DNA from: RGIG8745 sp045576655
GTDB lineage: Bacteria > Bacteroidota > Bacteroidia > Bacteroidales > Bacteroidaceae
Length of the DNA: 64,000 bases
Direction: 5' to 3'
Assembly: GCA_045576655.1 (NCBI GenBank)
Contig: JAZNGW010000032.1
Coordinates: 329,177 to 393,176 of the forward strand
The translations under genes were made by a program, and so were the position numbers. The first letter of the stretch is position 1. Each line of letters begins with the position of its first letter. The notes below the pieces were generated by a model. That model did no database searches and was not told the origin of the DNA. It saw only the letters and a list, made by a program, of their open reading frames with translations. Shown here piece after piece: positions 46,851 through 56,368 of this stretch.

Positions 46851-48098
46851 CTACGACAAGAATGATATAAGCACACCGGCAGCAACAGCCGAGCCTATCA
46901 CACCTGAGATATTTGACGACATACAGTAATTGAGTACATGGTTTTTAGGATCGTACTTTGTTGCAATCTCGTTGCAAACACGACTTGCCATAGGTACTGC
47001 AGAAAGTCCTGTAGCACCAATGAGCGGATTGATCTTCTTCTTTGAGAAAAGATTCACGAATTTAACCATGAATATTCCAGCTGTAATCGAAAGAGCAAAA
47101 GCTAAGAATCCACCGATGATAATACCGATAGTAGTCCAGTTAAGGAATGCCGCAGATGTCATTGTAGCACCAACGCAAAGCCCAAGGAAAACAGTCGCAG
47201 TATTCATAATGCTATTACTGATTGTATCGAAAAGACGGCTTGTATCAGAACCAATTTCCTTAAGCAAGTTTCCGAACATAAGCATACCTATAAGGCTTAC
47301 AGCTGATGGAACGAAAATAGCAACTATTGTTGTAACCGCTATCGGGAAGATGATTTTAATAACACGCATATTCTTTATTTCATTCTTGCTCGGATAGAGC
47401 TTGTCCTGTTCCTTCATATTTATCATCAACTCCTTCTTTGAGCAAGTCAACTTCACCACAAGCGGAATGATTACAGGCACAAGTGCCATATATGAATATG
47501 CTGCAATAGCAATAGGTCCCAGAAGATGAGGAGCCAACTTGATTGTTGTAAAGATAGCAGTAGGTCCGTCTGCACCACCGATAATTCCAAGAGATGCCGC
47601 CTCCTTAAGCGTGAAGCCCATAAGCACCGCACAAAGCAATACGGTAAAGATTCCAAGCTGTGCTGCCGCTCCGAAGATTGAAAGTCGCAAGTTGCGAAGC
47701 ATCGGACCGAAATCCGTCAACGCACCAACACCCATAAAAATCACAGGAGGAAGAAAACCTGTCTTAATCAGCATATAATAAAGAAAGTTCATAAGTCCCA
47801 AATCATGAGCAATGGCAGGCAATGACATTTCCCATATATTATAGACCTTTCCATCCTTTATTATTTCACCTGTTTCTGTCGCTTGAAGCACTCCCATTTC
47901 TCCGCCAGGGAAGTTTGCTATAAGCACACCGAAGGCTATAGGAATGAGCAATAGCGGTTCGTAGTGCTTAACTATTCCTAAATACAACAGCACAAAAGCT
48001 ATCGCATACATTATGAGGTATGACGGATCAGCAATAAGATTGCTGATTGCCGTCATCTCGTATAAGTTATTAAATATTTCTCCCATGCGATTATCCAA
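46851..48098 (-). CDS. oadB: Na+-pumping decarboxylase, beta subunit
   Basis: Membrane subunit that decarboxylates carboxybiotin and couples this to Na+ export. The 415 residues have about nine to ten helices and the family signature GADGPTAIFTTIKLAPHLLG. A short N-terminal extension precedes ISNLIADPSYLIMYAIAFVL. The start overlaps the oadA stop by 8 bases (ATGGATAA), as with coupled genes; a Met 12 bases further in is an alternative. It is the last gene of oadG-oadA-oadB. Confidence 0.94.
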   Translation of the reverse strand: MDNRMGEIFNNLYEMTAISNLIADPSYLIMYAIAFVLLYLGIVKHYEPLLLIPIAFGVLIANFPGGEMGVLQATETGEIIKDGKVYNIWEMSLPAIAHDLGLMNFLYYMLIKTGFLPPVIFMGVGALTDFGPMLRNLRLSIFGAAAQLGIFTVLLCAVLMGFTLKEAASLGIIGGADGPTAIFTTIKLAPHLLGPIAIAAYSYMALVPVIIPLVVKLTCSKKELMINMKEQDKLYPSKNEIKNMRVIKIIFPIAVTTIVAIFVPSAVSLIGMLMFGNLLKEIGSDTSRLFDTISNSIMNTATVFLGLCVGATMTSAAFLNWTTIGIIIGGFLAFALSITAGIFMVKFVNLFSKKKINPLIGATGLSAVPMASRVCNEIATKYDPKNHVLNYCMSSNISGVIGSAVAAGVLISFLS

Positions 48099-49926
48099 GT
48101 TTCATTATTACATCATCTTCTTCTACTGAATCACCGTTGCTTACAAGTATTGCAGTTATGACGCCATCTTTATCTGCTCGAATTGCATTATAAGTCTTCA
48201 TCGCCTCAATATAACCCATCACTTCACCAGCCTTGACAGCATCGCCAACTTTCTTTGGTGTTTCTGAATTATCTTTCACAAGGAAGAACTTTCCCTCGAG
48301 TGGAGCCAATACATCTTCACCCTCACCCATCGCTACTGGAGCAGCCCCTGTCGATGCTTGTACAACTGGCACATCGTTACCGTAAGCTATTTCCACCTTA
48401 TAGTTCTGTCCGCCTACATTAACCGTAATGCTCTTTGGCAACTCTGCATCCCCCTTAGGTGCATTTTTCTCAGCCTTGCGAGCAGCCAAGTCTGCTTCAA
48501 AATCAGCCTTCGCTTTTCCACTCTTGTATGCCTCATACTGAGATGGATGCATTGAATATTCGAACAGTTCCTCGTCATCTTCACCAAGTTCCCATCCTTT
48601 CTCCTGCATCTTCTTCTTGTAGTCTTCCAGGTCGTCTGGATAATATGTCTGCGGATCCTCAGTCTCAAATTTGCGCCCCTGAGCCTCTGCCATTGCAACG
48701 ATTTCAGGATCTACTTCACCTGGCAATTTGCCACTCTTACCAAGAATCATATCCCAAATATTGTCCGCGATCATAGACCAACGCTCTTTGCCTTTCTCCA
48801 TCTGAATCACATTCATGAGAGCAAGATTCTTCACGTACTGAGAGAATGGAGTTACGAGTGTAGGATAACCTACCTTTGGCCACACATAAGCAACCTCATC
48901 AAAAAGTTTAACAAGAAGTTGATCTGTCGTGAGTTCTGGCTGACCGTTCTTTACCTTCCATTTGTTAAGTGACTTAAGATTGTCCTCAAGGTCAGTCATG
49001 AGCGATCCCATCATACCTCCAGGAAGACCTGGCTTAATAAGCAATGAGTTGTTCAAATGGTTGAGTGCAGGAATATAATATCCGAGGAAGTCGTCCATCA
49101 TTTCCTGAACCTGGGTGCGGACTTCCATATATGCTTCCATATTTATTTCCTTAACCTTGAAACCTGCATCCTTCAACATTTCCTGAACCGCTATAATGTC
49201 TGCATGGCCAGTACCCCACGCGAGAGGAGCAACTGCCGTATCAACATAGTCACAACCATTCTTACATACTTCAAGAATTGAAGCCATATTGAAACCTGGA
49301 CCTGCATGTGAATGGTATTGTATGATAATATCCTTCTTTATCGCCTTGATGCCTGCGGTAATCTTACCAAGTGATTCAGGACGGCCAATACCTGCCATAT
49401 CCTTCAGACATATTTCATCAGCACCAGCTTCAATGAATTTCTTTGCCAGATTTACGTAATATTCCACTGTATGTATTGGCGAATGAGTAATGCAAAGCGC
49501 AGCTTGTGCAATCATGCCAGCATCCTTGGCATATTTAATTGAAGGAATAACGTTACGCTCATCATTAAGTCCGCAAAATATTCGTGTAATGTCCGTACCC
49601 TGCGCCTTCTTAACTTTATAGAACAACTGGCGAAGGTCTTTTGGACACGGACTCATGCGAAGCGCATTTAGAGCGCGGTCGAGCATATGCGTCTGTATTC
49701 CTGCCTCATGAAATGGTTTTGTCCATGCACGAACTGACTTGTTTGGATTTTCTCCATATAAAAGATTCACCTGTTCAAAACCGCCACCGTTAGTTTCCAC
49801 ACGGTCGAAACATCCCATCTTAATAATTGCAGGAGCAACTTTTACCAACTGGTCAACACGAGGTTGATACTTTCCTGCACTCTGCCACATATCGCGGAAG
49901 ACCAAACTGAATTTAACTTCTTTCAT
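48091..49926 (-). CDS. oadA: Oxaloacetate decarboxylase-type alpha subunit with biotinyl domain
   Basis: Carboxyltransferase that moves CO2 from oxaloacetate (or a related acid) to biotin. It starts MKEVKFSLVFRDMWQS; the upstream in-frame Met was rejected as it lacks family similarity. A TIM-barrel carboxyltransferase domain (about 1-300) contains VETNGGGFEQVN and CLKDMAGIGRP. A conserved PYC/OADA domain follows, and residues about 535-611 form the biotinyl domain. The biotin site reads EAMKTYN, with Thr where most carriers have Met or Leu. Pyruvate carboxylase subunit B is an alternative name; the neighbours favour the Na+ pump. Confidence 0.92.
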   Translation of the reverse strand: MKEVKFSLVFRDMWQSAGKYQPRVDQLVKVAPAIIKMGCFDRVETNGGGFEQVNLLYGENPNKSVRAWTKPFHEAGIQTHMLDRALNALRMSPCPKDLRQLFYKVKKAQGTDITRIFCGLNDERNVIPSIKYAKDAGMIAQAALCITHSPIHTVEYYVNLAKKFIEAGADEICLKDMAGIGRPESLGKITAGIKAIKKDIIIQYHSHAGPGFNMASILEVCKNGCDYVDTAVAPLAWGTGHADIIAVQEMLKDAGFKVKEINMEAYMEVRTQVQEMMDDFLGYYIPALNHLNNSLLIKPGLPGGMMGSLMTDLEDNLKSLNKWKVKNGQPELTTDQLLVKLFDEVAYVWPKVGYPTLVTPFSQYVKNLALMNVIQMEKGKERWSMIADNIWDMILGKSGKLPGEVDPEIVAMAEAQGRKFETEDPQTYYPDDLEDYKKKMQEKGWELGEDDEELFEYSMHPSQYEAYKSGKAKADFEADLAARKAEKNAPKGDAELPKSITVNVGGQNYKVEIAYGNDVPVVQASTGAAPVAMGEGEDVLAPLEGKFFLVKDNSETPKKVGDAVKAGEVMGYIEAMKTYNAIRADKDGVITAILVSNGDSVEEDDVIMKLG

Positions 49927-49984
49927 ATAATATTCATAATGTTTATTCGTTAAAATTAAAATCAACAATCACTGGTTGCACAAA

Positions 49985-50245
49985 TCAAATTTTCTCAATC
50001 TTTGCAACAACACCTTTACCATTCGTCAACTGACTTACGGCAGCATCAATTACAGCTTTCGTAGTAGCATCAACAGCCGGCTTAGCGTGTGACGCAACCT
50101 TAGAAACTACAACTTCTTCAGGCGCAAATTTGTTAACCAAAAGGATTAGCCCCTTTCCGAGATATATCACAATCATCAGAATCAGAAACACTGTAATCAT
50201 TCCAACCGCAAGGAGTTGAAGAGCCTCCAGAATCAAATTATCCAT
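49985..50245 (-). CDS. oadG: Oxaloacetate decarboxylase gamma subunit
   Basis: Small membrane subunit of 86 residues with one helix near the N-terminus (about 9-32, LLAVGMITVFLILMIVIYLG) and a charged soluble tail. It anchors and assembles the alpha and beta subunits. It heads the operon, 58 bp before oadA, giving the order gamma-alpha-beta known from other Na+-pumping decarboxylases. Confidence 0.87.
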   Translation of the reverse strand: MDNLILEALQLLAVGMITVFLILMIVIYLGKGLILLVNKFAPEEVVVSKVASHAKPAVDATTKAVIDAAVSQLTNGKGVVAKIEKI

Positions 50246-50309
50246 ATTAAATGTTTATAATTAAAATCAATAGAATCCAATCTTTTTAAAAAGAAGCAAA
50301 TATTCGTTA

Positions 50310-50317
50310 CAAATTTA
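50310..50317 (-). promoter_or_regulatory. -7 promoter box for oadG-oadA-oadB
   Basis: TAAATTTG on the minus strand, 65 bp before oadG. Tandem array C begins about 90 bp further upstream. Confidence 0.5.
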
Positions 50318-50407
50318 CACATTATTTCTTAATTTCTAAGCATTATTCCCACAGAATTTCCAAGAAGATATTCAGAATGCCAAAAGAAACAACGCAAATC
50401 CGCACAT

Positions 50408-50495
50408 CCTCACCGCAGTCGTGATACGCCTCCACCGCGGAAGCAACAAATCTTCACCGCCCTCGCCTGGCACCACCACCGAGGTCAAAGCGAGA
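50408..50495. repeat. Tandem array C: four 22-bp units with CACCGCGG core
   Basis: Four contiguous units of exactly 22 bp, the most divergent of the three arrays (CTCCACCGCGGAAGC is the clearest unit). Same orientation as array B. It lies between the divergent oadG and ZIP genes, outside the oadG promoter box. Confidence 0.82.
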
Positions 50496-50629
50496 AGCGA
50501 CCGAACTCAACCCGAACTCAGTGCATTCTGATTTTTCAGAATATTCGAAAAACTCATTTGCGCTATACGAAAAAACATTTAACTTTGAACTTCAATAAAA
50601 CCACTACAATCAAAAACGAATACACTTTC

Positions 50630-51382
50630 ATGACACAGGTATGGCTAAGTGCCGCAGGACTATGTGGCGCAACACTTATTGGTTCACTATTAGGATTTGG
50701 CATAAAAGAACTGCCTCACAAGTGGAATGACACCGTGATGGGGTTCTGCGCTGGAGTTATGCTTGCCGCATCCATTCTCGGACTCATCGTCCCCGCCTCT
50801 GAACAGGTAGGAAGCAACGGATGGTGGCTGGTCGGCATCGGGGTAATCATTGGAGCTATGTTTCTCAACCTGCTCGACTTCGTCACACCCCACATGCATC
50901 ACATCACAGGCCTCGACCCCGAAACGCACGCCAACAACTCGTCAATAAGCCGCATCATGCTGTTTGTCATGGCCATAGCGCTTCACAAACTCCCCGAAGG
51001 CATTGCAGCCGGCGTGGGATTCAACGCAGAAGACATATCCGACGCATGGACGGTGACATTCGGCATAGCCCTGCAGAACATACCCGAAGGCATGGTCATA
51101 ATATCCCCTCTGCTTCTTGCTGGCGTAAGCAAAATGCGCACGCTCATCATATCGCTCGCCATCGCCATGCTTGAAGTCGTTGGAGTATGGATAGGATATG
51201 CCGCAGGAGCCATATCCGAAAAGTTCTTGCCAATAATGCTTGCTTTTGCCGGCGGCGCAATGCTCTATGTAGTCAGCGACGAGATGATACCCGAAACACA
51301 TGCGCACGGCTACCAGAAGCAAGCCACATACGCACTGCTTATAGGTTTCATGACACTCATGTTCATTGAAGGGCAAATATAA
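50630..51382 (+). CDS. ZIP family divalent metal transporter
   Basis: Inner-membrane importer of zinc or related divalent metals. The 250 residues from MTQVWLSAAGLCGATLIG form about eight helices. They contain the metal-site motifs HKLPEGIAAGVGF and NIPEGMV, and a His-rich loop TPHMHHITG between helices. It resembles the ZupT/GufA branch. I chose this Met over one 72 bases upstream because that leader is charged and not conserved in type. It is convergent with the cobalamin cluster and shares its higher GC, so a link to cobalt supply is possible but not shown. Confidence 0.9.
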   Translation: MTQVWLSAAGLCGATLIGSLLGFGIKELPHKWNDTVMGFCAGVMLAASILGLIVPASEQVGSNGWWLVGIGVIIGAMFLNLLDFVTPHMHHITGLDPETHANNSSISRIMLFVMAIALHKLPEGIAAGVGFNAEDISDAWTVTFGIALQNIPEGMVIISPLLLAGVSKMRTLIISLAIAMLEVVGVWIGYAAGAISEKFLPIMLAFAGGAMLYVVSDEMIPETHAHGYQKQATYALLIGFMTLMFIEGQI

Positions 51383-51510
51383 CTCACACGGCTGAAGCGC
51401 CCATTCTCATACCCGCCACCCATCCTCAAAAAGTGTCGTTTGTCAAGTTTCGTCAAAAGAACGCCCAGTACGAGACTTGAACACACTCTGTACGAAACTT
51501 AAGAAGCATA

Positions 51511-53316
51511 CTATCCTTCAAACCTGTATGGGACGGAATCATTTTCATCAACAAGCATGACAACAAGTTTGCCTTCAGGGAAAACACGCCGGACATTTGA
51601 ATAGCACAAACGCAGAAGAGCAGGAAAAAACTTATCGGCATCGGACAATGGCAGAACCTTCCACAAATCACGTGCGAACGACATTGACTCAATAGCCTTC
51701 GCCACACCCGAACTGCACCCCAAACTCTCAGCAAGGTTCGCAAGAAAGGATCTGTTTAGCACTACACTATGGCTGTGTGTATTCAGATGACCCTCAGCCA
51801 GCTTGACAGCCTTGCCTATCATCAAACCAAGCCTAACCTCCGAAATGACCTTTGCATGAGCCAACGCAAGAGCATCTCCCACGAAGTTACCATAGTGCAC
51901 AAACGATTGGGGGCACACCCCCACACTCACCTTCCTCAACGCCGACTCGCTCTTAGCACCGGAATTAAGAACAAGAACATCCGAGCCAACAGCCTTGCAC
52001 ACATCGATCTCACGAGCGACAGACTCCAGATAGGCCTCGGCGGAAAACGGTCTGACAATCCCTGAAGTGCCCAATATAGATATGCCGTCCACAACTCCGA
52101 CCTTGGCGTTAAACGTACGAAGCGCCACCTCCCTACCGCACGGAACCGACAAAGTAACATCAAAGCCTCGTTGGCTTATCTTACGCAATTCCGACACAAT
52201 CATGCTTCGAGGCACTGGGTTTATGGCTGGTTCGCCTACATCAACCCCCAAACCTGGCAAAGTAACACGTCCCACTCCTTCGCCTTGAAGGAAACGTATG
52301 CCCGAGTGATCTGCAAAACTGACCAACGACTCCACTACAAGTCCATCCGTAACGTCAGGGTCATCGCCAGCGTCCTTCACGACTGATGCTCTCGCCCACT
52401 CATCAGTCCACGAGCAAGAATGAACCGCCATTGACATTGTTTCTCCGTCTGGAAGAGAGAAGTCAACCTCTTTCACATCCCTCTGCTCCAACAACGCAAT
52501 CAAAGCCGCCTTTGAAGCAGCCGTAGCACACGAACCTGTTGTGAACCCTGTGCGCAATTGATAATAGCCAGGAAGCAGCATCTCAATTTGGCGACGCAAA
52601 CCATGCGGACCGTTACATTTGGTTTGAGAATTTGCATGCGACAACACAGGACGTTTCACGGCATACACCTTTACGCCCAATCGCCTTGCAGCATCAACCT
52701 TCTCCAGAAAACCACCGCTCAGCCCGCTCTCTTTCGTAAAGATTGCATCGGCGGAACTATTGAGAATGACCGCCTCCTCATTGTCATTGTCTTGATAATA
52801 CAACAAGTTTTCTTCTGGAAATCCTTGTGCGCAAGCCATCTCTACCGACTCCGCCCTATTAAGCACCCTAAACAGGCAGTCATGATTTTCCCAAAAATGC
52901 CTGAGTTTGGAGATGGTCTTCACACCCGACAATGCCAACAACCGGTGCACGCCTCCCTGCTCCATCTTCAAGCAGGCATCAGCAAAACTATCGCACCAAA
53001 CAATGTCTGACGAGCGTTCGGGATAGACCCTTTCAAACCTTACGACGGGGATATTGAGCTTGTTTGCGGCACTTGTCACCGTAAGATGCAAGGACTCGGC
53101 AAAGGGATGGGCAGCGTCGACAAGGAGACGAACATTATTCGCCTTGCAGAACTCTGTCATTTGGTACAAGTCAAGTCCGCCTGTAATCCTCACACCATTA
53201 CTTGTGGATAGTTTCTGCTCTTTTCCACAAGTCGAATAGAAGAAAGGTTTGCCTGCCTCATCCACAACCTCAGCTGCTATGCGCCCCTCTGTTGTCCCAC
53301 CTAAAATCAATATCAT
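51511..53316 (-). CDS. cbiJD: Fused cobalt-precorrin-6A reductase / cobalt-precorrin-5B C1-methyltransferase
   Basis: Bifunctional enzyme of anaerobic-type corrin ring synthesis. Residues about 1-245 are CbiJ/CobK (MILILGGTTEGRIAAEVVDE; DAAHPFAESLH). Residues about 250-601 are CbiD (LRTGFTTGSCATAASKAAL; LGTSGIVRPFS). The two act in neighbouring steps: methylation at C1 and reduction of precorrin-6A. It is the last gene of the cluster, 50 bp after cbiG-cobM, in a region of higher GC than the rest of the window. Confidence 0.92.
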   Translation of the reverse strand: MILILGGTTEGRIAAEVVDEAGKPFFYSTCGKEQKLSTSNGVRITGGLDLYQMTEFCKANNVRLLVDAAHPFAESLHLTVTSAANKLNIPVVRFERVYPERSSDIVWCDSFADACLKMEQGGVHRLLALSGVKTISKLRHFWENHDCLFRVLNRAESVEMACAQGFPEENLLYYQDNDNEEAVILNSSADAIFTKESGLSGGFLEKVDAARRLGVKVYAVKRPVLSHANSQTKCNGPHGLRRQIEMLLPGYYQLRTGFTTGSCATAASKAALIALLEQRDVKEVDFSLPDGETMSMAVHSCSWTDEWARASVVKDAGDDPDVTDGLVVESLVSFADHSGIRFLQGEGVGRVTLPGLGVDVGEPAINPVPRSMIVSELRKISQRGFDVTLSVPCGREVALRTFNAKVGVVDGISILGTSGIVRPFSAEAYLESVAREIDVCKAVGSDVLVLNSGAKSESALRKVSVGVCPQSFVHYGNFVGDALALAHAKVISEVRLGLMIGKAVKLAEGHLNTHSHSVVLNRSFLANLAESLGCSSGVAKAIESMSFARDLWKVLPLSDADKFFPALLRLCYSNVRRVFPEGKLVVMLVDENDSVPYRFEG

Positions 53317-53366
53317 ATATCCGCAAACATATAACAGTTACTAACTATAGCCCAATAGTTTACATC

Positions 53367-55172
53367 TTATTTTCTAAACAGATGCTTAAACTCATAAGAA
53401 TAGAGTTTTGAAAGACCTTGTCGGTTGTCTATGGCCTCGCCTACAACAAGCAATGTGGTCAGCGTTAGATTGTTTTTCTTCACAATCTTTGCCAAGTCCC
53501 TCAGTTGTCCGCGATATATCCGTTCCTCCTTCCATGTCAGTTTGTAGCATGCCGCAACAGGAGTTTCAGGCGGATAAGCCTGCAGGAGTTCCTCCTGCAC
53601 CTTGTCTACAATACCCGCACTGAGATATATACACATTGTGCTTTGACTCTGAGCCAACTTGTGAAGCTGTTCTTTCTCCGGCATCGGAGTGCGCCCCTCG
53701 CCACGAGTCAATATTATTGTCTGCACCTTTTCGGGTATAGTGAATTGCGAGCGTAGAGCGGCAGCTGCTGCCTGGAACGACGAAATACCAGGTGTGATGT
53801 GATAGCGCATCCCATAACGGTCGAAAAACGCCATCTGCTCCTGGATAGCGCCATAGATGCACGGGTCGCCTGTATGAAGGCGAACAACAAGCATACCGCG
53901 GTCATAGAACTCTTTCATCAGTTCAAATTGCTCTTCAAGCGCCATGCTTGCGGAACTTCGCACGACAGCGCCCTGCTTGGCATAATAGGTAAGTTCGCGA
54001 GGCACAAGACTACCAGCATACAAAATCAGGTCTGCCTTCTGCAAGAAATGTTTTCCACGAACAGACACCAGTTCTGGATCGCCAGGACCAGCACCTACAA
54101 TTTCGATATGTCCGCAACGTATAGCGTCAGCGTCCATTGCTACGGCAAAAGTGAAATCGTTGCCTTCGCTTAAGCGACATTTGTTCTTCTCCATTAGCAA
54201 TGGTCCGTAGCCGCTTGACTTTATGGCCACAGCTTCTGCCACACTTGATACGCCTGTCACCTCAGCAACCTTCTCAGAAGGATTTGGCACATCTACATCC
54301 TTGAGTTCGTCCGCTTCATACACCGAAACAGGCAATCCGTATTCAGCGGCAAGCGAACGTATCATCGGCTCATTGCTTTTCAGTTCTATCGTGCCCACTG
54401 ATGCGATGGAACGGGTAGACAATCCTCCCTGTGCGAGTAAATCTGAAACGTGCTTTGCAACACCTTCCAACGAGCATCCTTTGCGGCAGCCTACGCCAAC
54501 ATGAAGCACCTTCGGACGATAGTTTATCATCAGTAAGGATGTTTCGTATACAAAAGGACTCACATTAATAATCAATTCGTATTTTACCTGCGGAATATCC
54601 TCGAAATTAACAAATACATCAACATGCTCAGGAGACGTACGTTCCAAATATTCGGTGCCCTTATCCTTCACACCGAGGAGCAATGCCGTTGGCTTGCGAT
54701 TAACGAAATGTGCAATGCAAGCGTTCATGTTTTCCGCACATGTACCCCATCCGAACTCACGCCCAATAGTATCGAGCGGCCAAAGCGATTCGTTATCGCT
54801 ACGTGTAGTAATCACCGCCTCGGCACCCAATACGGATGCCACCTGACGCGCCAAATCATTAGCACCGCCAACATGTCCCGACACTACCGGTATGGCATAA
54901 CGACCTGTACCATCAACGCACACCACCGCTGAGTCTGTATGCTTATCACAAATCCACGGAGAAATGGCACGTACACAAATGCCCATCGCCCCAATAAACA
55001 CTATCGGTGCCGACGCATTGAAGCACGGCATCAAAACATCTTCGTACCGCCCCACCATGACACATCCATCAAGGTCATGCTTCGCATATATTCTGCTTTC
55101 CGGAAACTCCTGTTGCAAAGCCTTTGCAACAGGAAGAGACGACTCCGAAACAAGTATTATCGCTATTTTCAT
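53367..55172 (-). CDS. cbiGF: Fused cobalt-precorrin-5A hydrolase / precorrin-4 C11-methyltransferase
   Basis: Bifunctional corrin-ring enzyme. Residues about 1-335 are CbiG, which opens the lactone of cobalt-precorrin-5A and releases acetaldehyde (GAMGICVRAISPW; SGHVGGANDLA). Residues about 350-601 are CbiF/CobM, the SAM-dependent C11-methyltransferase (IEIVGAGPGDPELVSVRGK; RLHTGDPCIYGAIQEQ). CbiG acts directly after CbiF. The start overlaps the cobL stop by 4 bases (ATGA), so translation is probably coupled. Confidence 0.93.
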   Translation of the reverse strand: MKIAIILVSESSLPVAKALQQEFPESRIYAKHDLDGCVMVGRYEDVLMPCFNASAPIVFIGAMGICVRAISPWICDKHTDSAVVCVDGTGRYAIPVVSGHVGGANDLARQVASVLGAEAVITTRSDNESLWPLDTIGREFGWGTCAENMNACIAHFVNRKPTALLLGVKDKGTEYLERTSPEHVDVFVNFEDIPQVKYELIINVSPFVYETSLLMINYRPKVLHVGVGCRKGCSLEGVAKHVSDLLAQGGLSTRSIASVGTIELKSNEPMIRSLAAEYGLPVSVYEADELKDVDVPNPSEKVAEVTGVSSVAEAVAIKSSGYGPLLMEKNKCRLSEGNDFTFAVAMDADAIRCGHIEIVGAGPGDPELVSVRGKHFLQKADLILYAGSLVPRELTYYAKQGAVVRSSASMALEEQFELMKEFYDRGMLVVRLHTGDPCIYGAIQEQMAFFDRYGMRYHITPGISSFQAAAAALRSQFTIPEKVQTIILTRGEGRTPMPEKEQLHKLAQSQSTMCIYLSAGIVDKVQEELLQAYPPETPVAACYKLTWKEERIYRGQLRDLAKIVKKNNLTLTTLLVVGEAIDNRQGLSKLYSYEFKHLFRK

Positions 55173-56347
55173 TCTGCTTTCATTACGTTAATTGTATTAA
55201 ACGAATCTATTGTCATGCAAGTGCTCTGCACGACACGCATCCCAACCCTCTCTACCGCCTCGGCAAACATCGTGCTACTCTCCTCACTCACCGAGTTGAG
55301 CACTATCACCCCACCTGGCATCAACACCTTGTGTATCTCTGAAACCATCTCCACAAGATGTCCGCCATGTCCACCGATAAACACCGCGTCAGGACGAGGG
55401 TATCGCTCCAAATCATTATTAAGGAAATCGCCTATCACGGTTGTTATGCCAGGAGCTCCAAATCTGCGGCTATTCACACGCATAAGTTCCTCACCCTCGT
55501 TCCGTCGCTCAAATGCCGTTACATTCAAATGGGGGAACTGGAGTTTTGCTTCAATCGAAACCGAACCCGTACAAAAGCCCACATCCCAAAACGAATGTCT
55601 GTCACGAAGACCAAGCATCGACAACGATAACAATCTCACAGGCATCTTCGTTATCATCTTTGCCCTACCGTCAAGCAGAGCAAATTCCGACTCTGGTATG
55701 CCAAAAGGACGTTGACGCAAACCTGTACGCTCCAATATCAAGCAATTAGGCATTGCGAAGTCCATCTTCTCAGCCTCATCGAGCGACAGAGTGCGAAAAC
55801 GCTCCTCATCCCTATTGCCCAACAATTCGCCCACGCTCATCTTGTAGTTATCATAGCCATATTCCAACATACGGCGAGCTATCGCCGCTGGAGTCTTCAC
55901 CTTGTCGGTAAGAACGCCAATGAGTCTTTCACCACAAATCAGCGCCTCATCAAATTTGTCCCACGGACGCCCTGTGAGCGACACGCAACGCATGTCATGA
56001 TACGGCAAAACAAGACGATGAGCAAGAGTCTGCAACGAGTTGAAATAAGGATATAGTTTAATTTGGGCTTCTGGAAATCTGGTTTTTATCGTATTGGCTA
56101 TGCCGTAAAAGATCGGGTCGCCCGAAGCAAAAACAACAACCTCCTGCTTACGCTCAAACTGACGAAAAGCATCTTCAATAGGCACCGTTATGTCTATCCA
56201 TACGGCACCAATAGGCAACAGGGACGCGACAATTTCGTGATGCCGCTTGCCACCAGAAAACGATTTTGTTTTAGATATTATGTCAGCAACATCAGGATGC
56301 AGATGCAAATCCCTATCGTCACTCATTCCAATTATAGTAAACAACAT
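55169..56347 (-). CDS. cobL: Precorrin-6Y C5,15-methyltransferase (CbiE-CbiT fusion)
   Basis: Methylates C5 and C15 and decarboxylates the ring-C acetate in corrin synthesis. The N-terminal half (about 1-200) is the CbiE tetrapyrrole methylase domain (FSGGKRHHEIV; FASGDPIFYGIA). The C-terminal half (about 205-392) is CbiT, a Rossmann-type SAM methyltransferase (DVGFCTGSVSIEAKLQFP; FIGGHGGHL). The fused CobL form is common. It starts 21 bp after the cobJ-cbiC gene. Confidence 0.93.
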   Translation of the reverse strand: MLFTIIGMSDDRDLHLHPDVADIISKTKSFSGGKRHHEIVASLLPIGAVWIDITVPIEDAFRQFERKQEVVVFASGDPIFYGIANTIKTRFPEAQIKLYPYFNSLQTLAHRLVLPYHDMRCVSLTGRPWDKFDEALICGERLIGVLTDKVKTPAAIARRMLEYGYDNYKMSVGELLGNRDEERFRTLSLDEAEKMDFAMPNCLILERTGLRQRPFGIPESEFALLDGRAKMITKMPVRLLSLSMLGLRDRHSFWDVGFCTGSVSIEAKLQFPHLNVTAFERRNEGEELMRVNSRRFGAPGITTVIGDFLNNDLERYPRPDAVFIGGHGGHLVEMVSEIHKVLMPGGVIVLNSVSEESSTMFAEAVERVGMRVVQSTCMTIDSFNTINVMKAE

Positions 56348-56368
56348 AGGCTATGGCATAATCGTTTC

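Noticed and set aside
50821..51376. Long antisense and frame-shifted ORFs over the ZIP gene and corrin genes
   Set aside because: They follow from the higher GC and fewer stop codons; the real frames carry clear family motifs.
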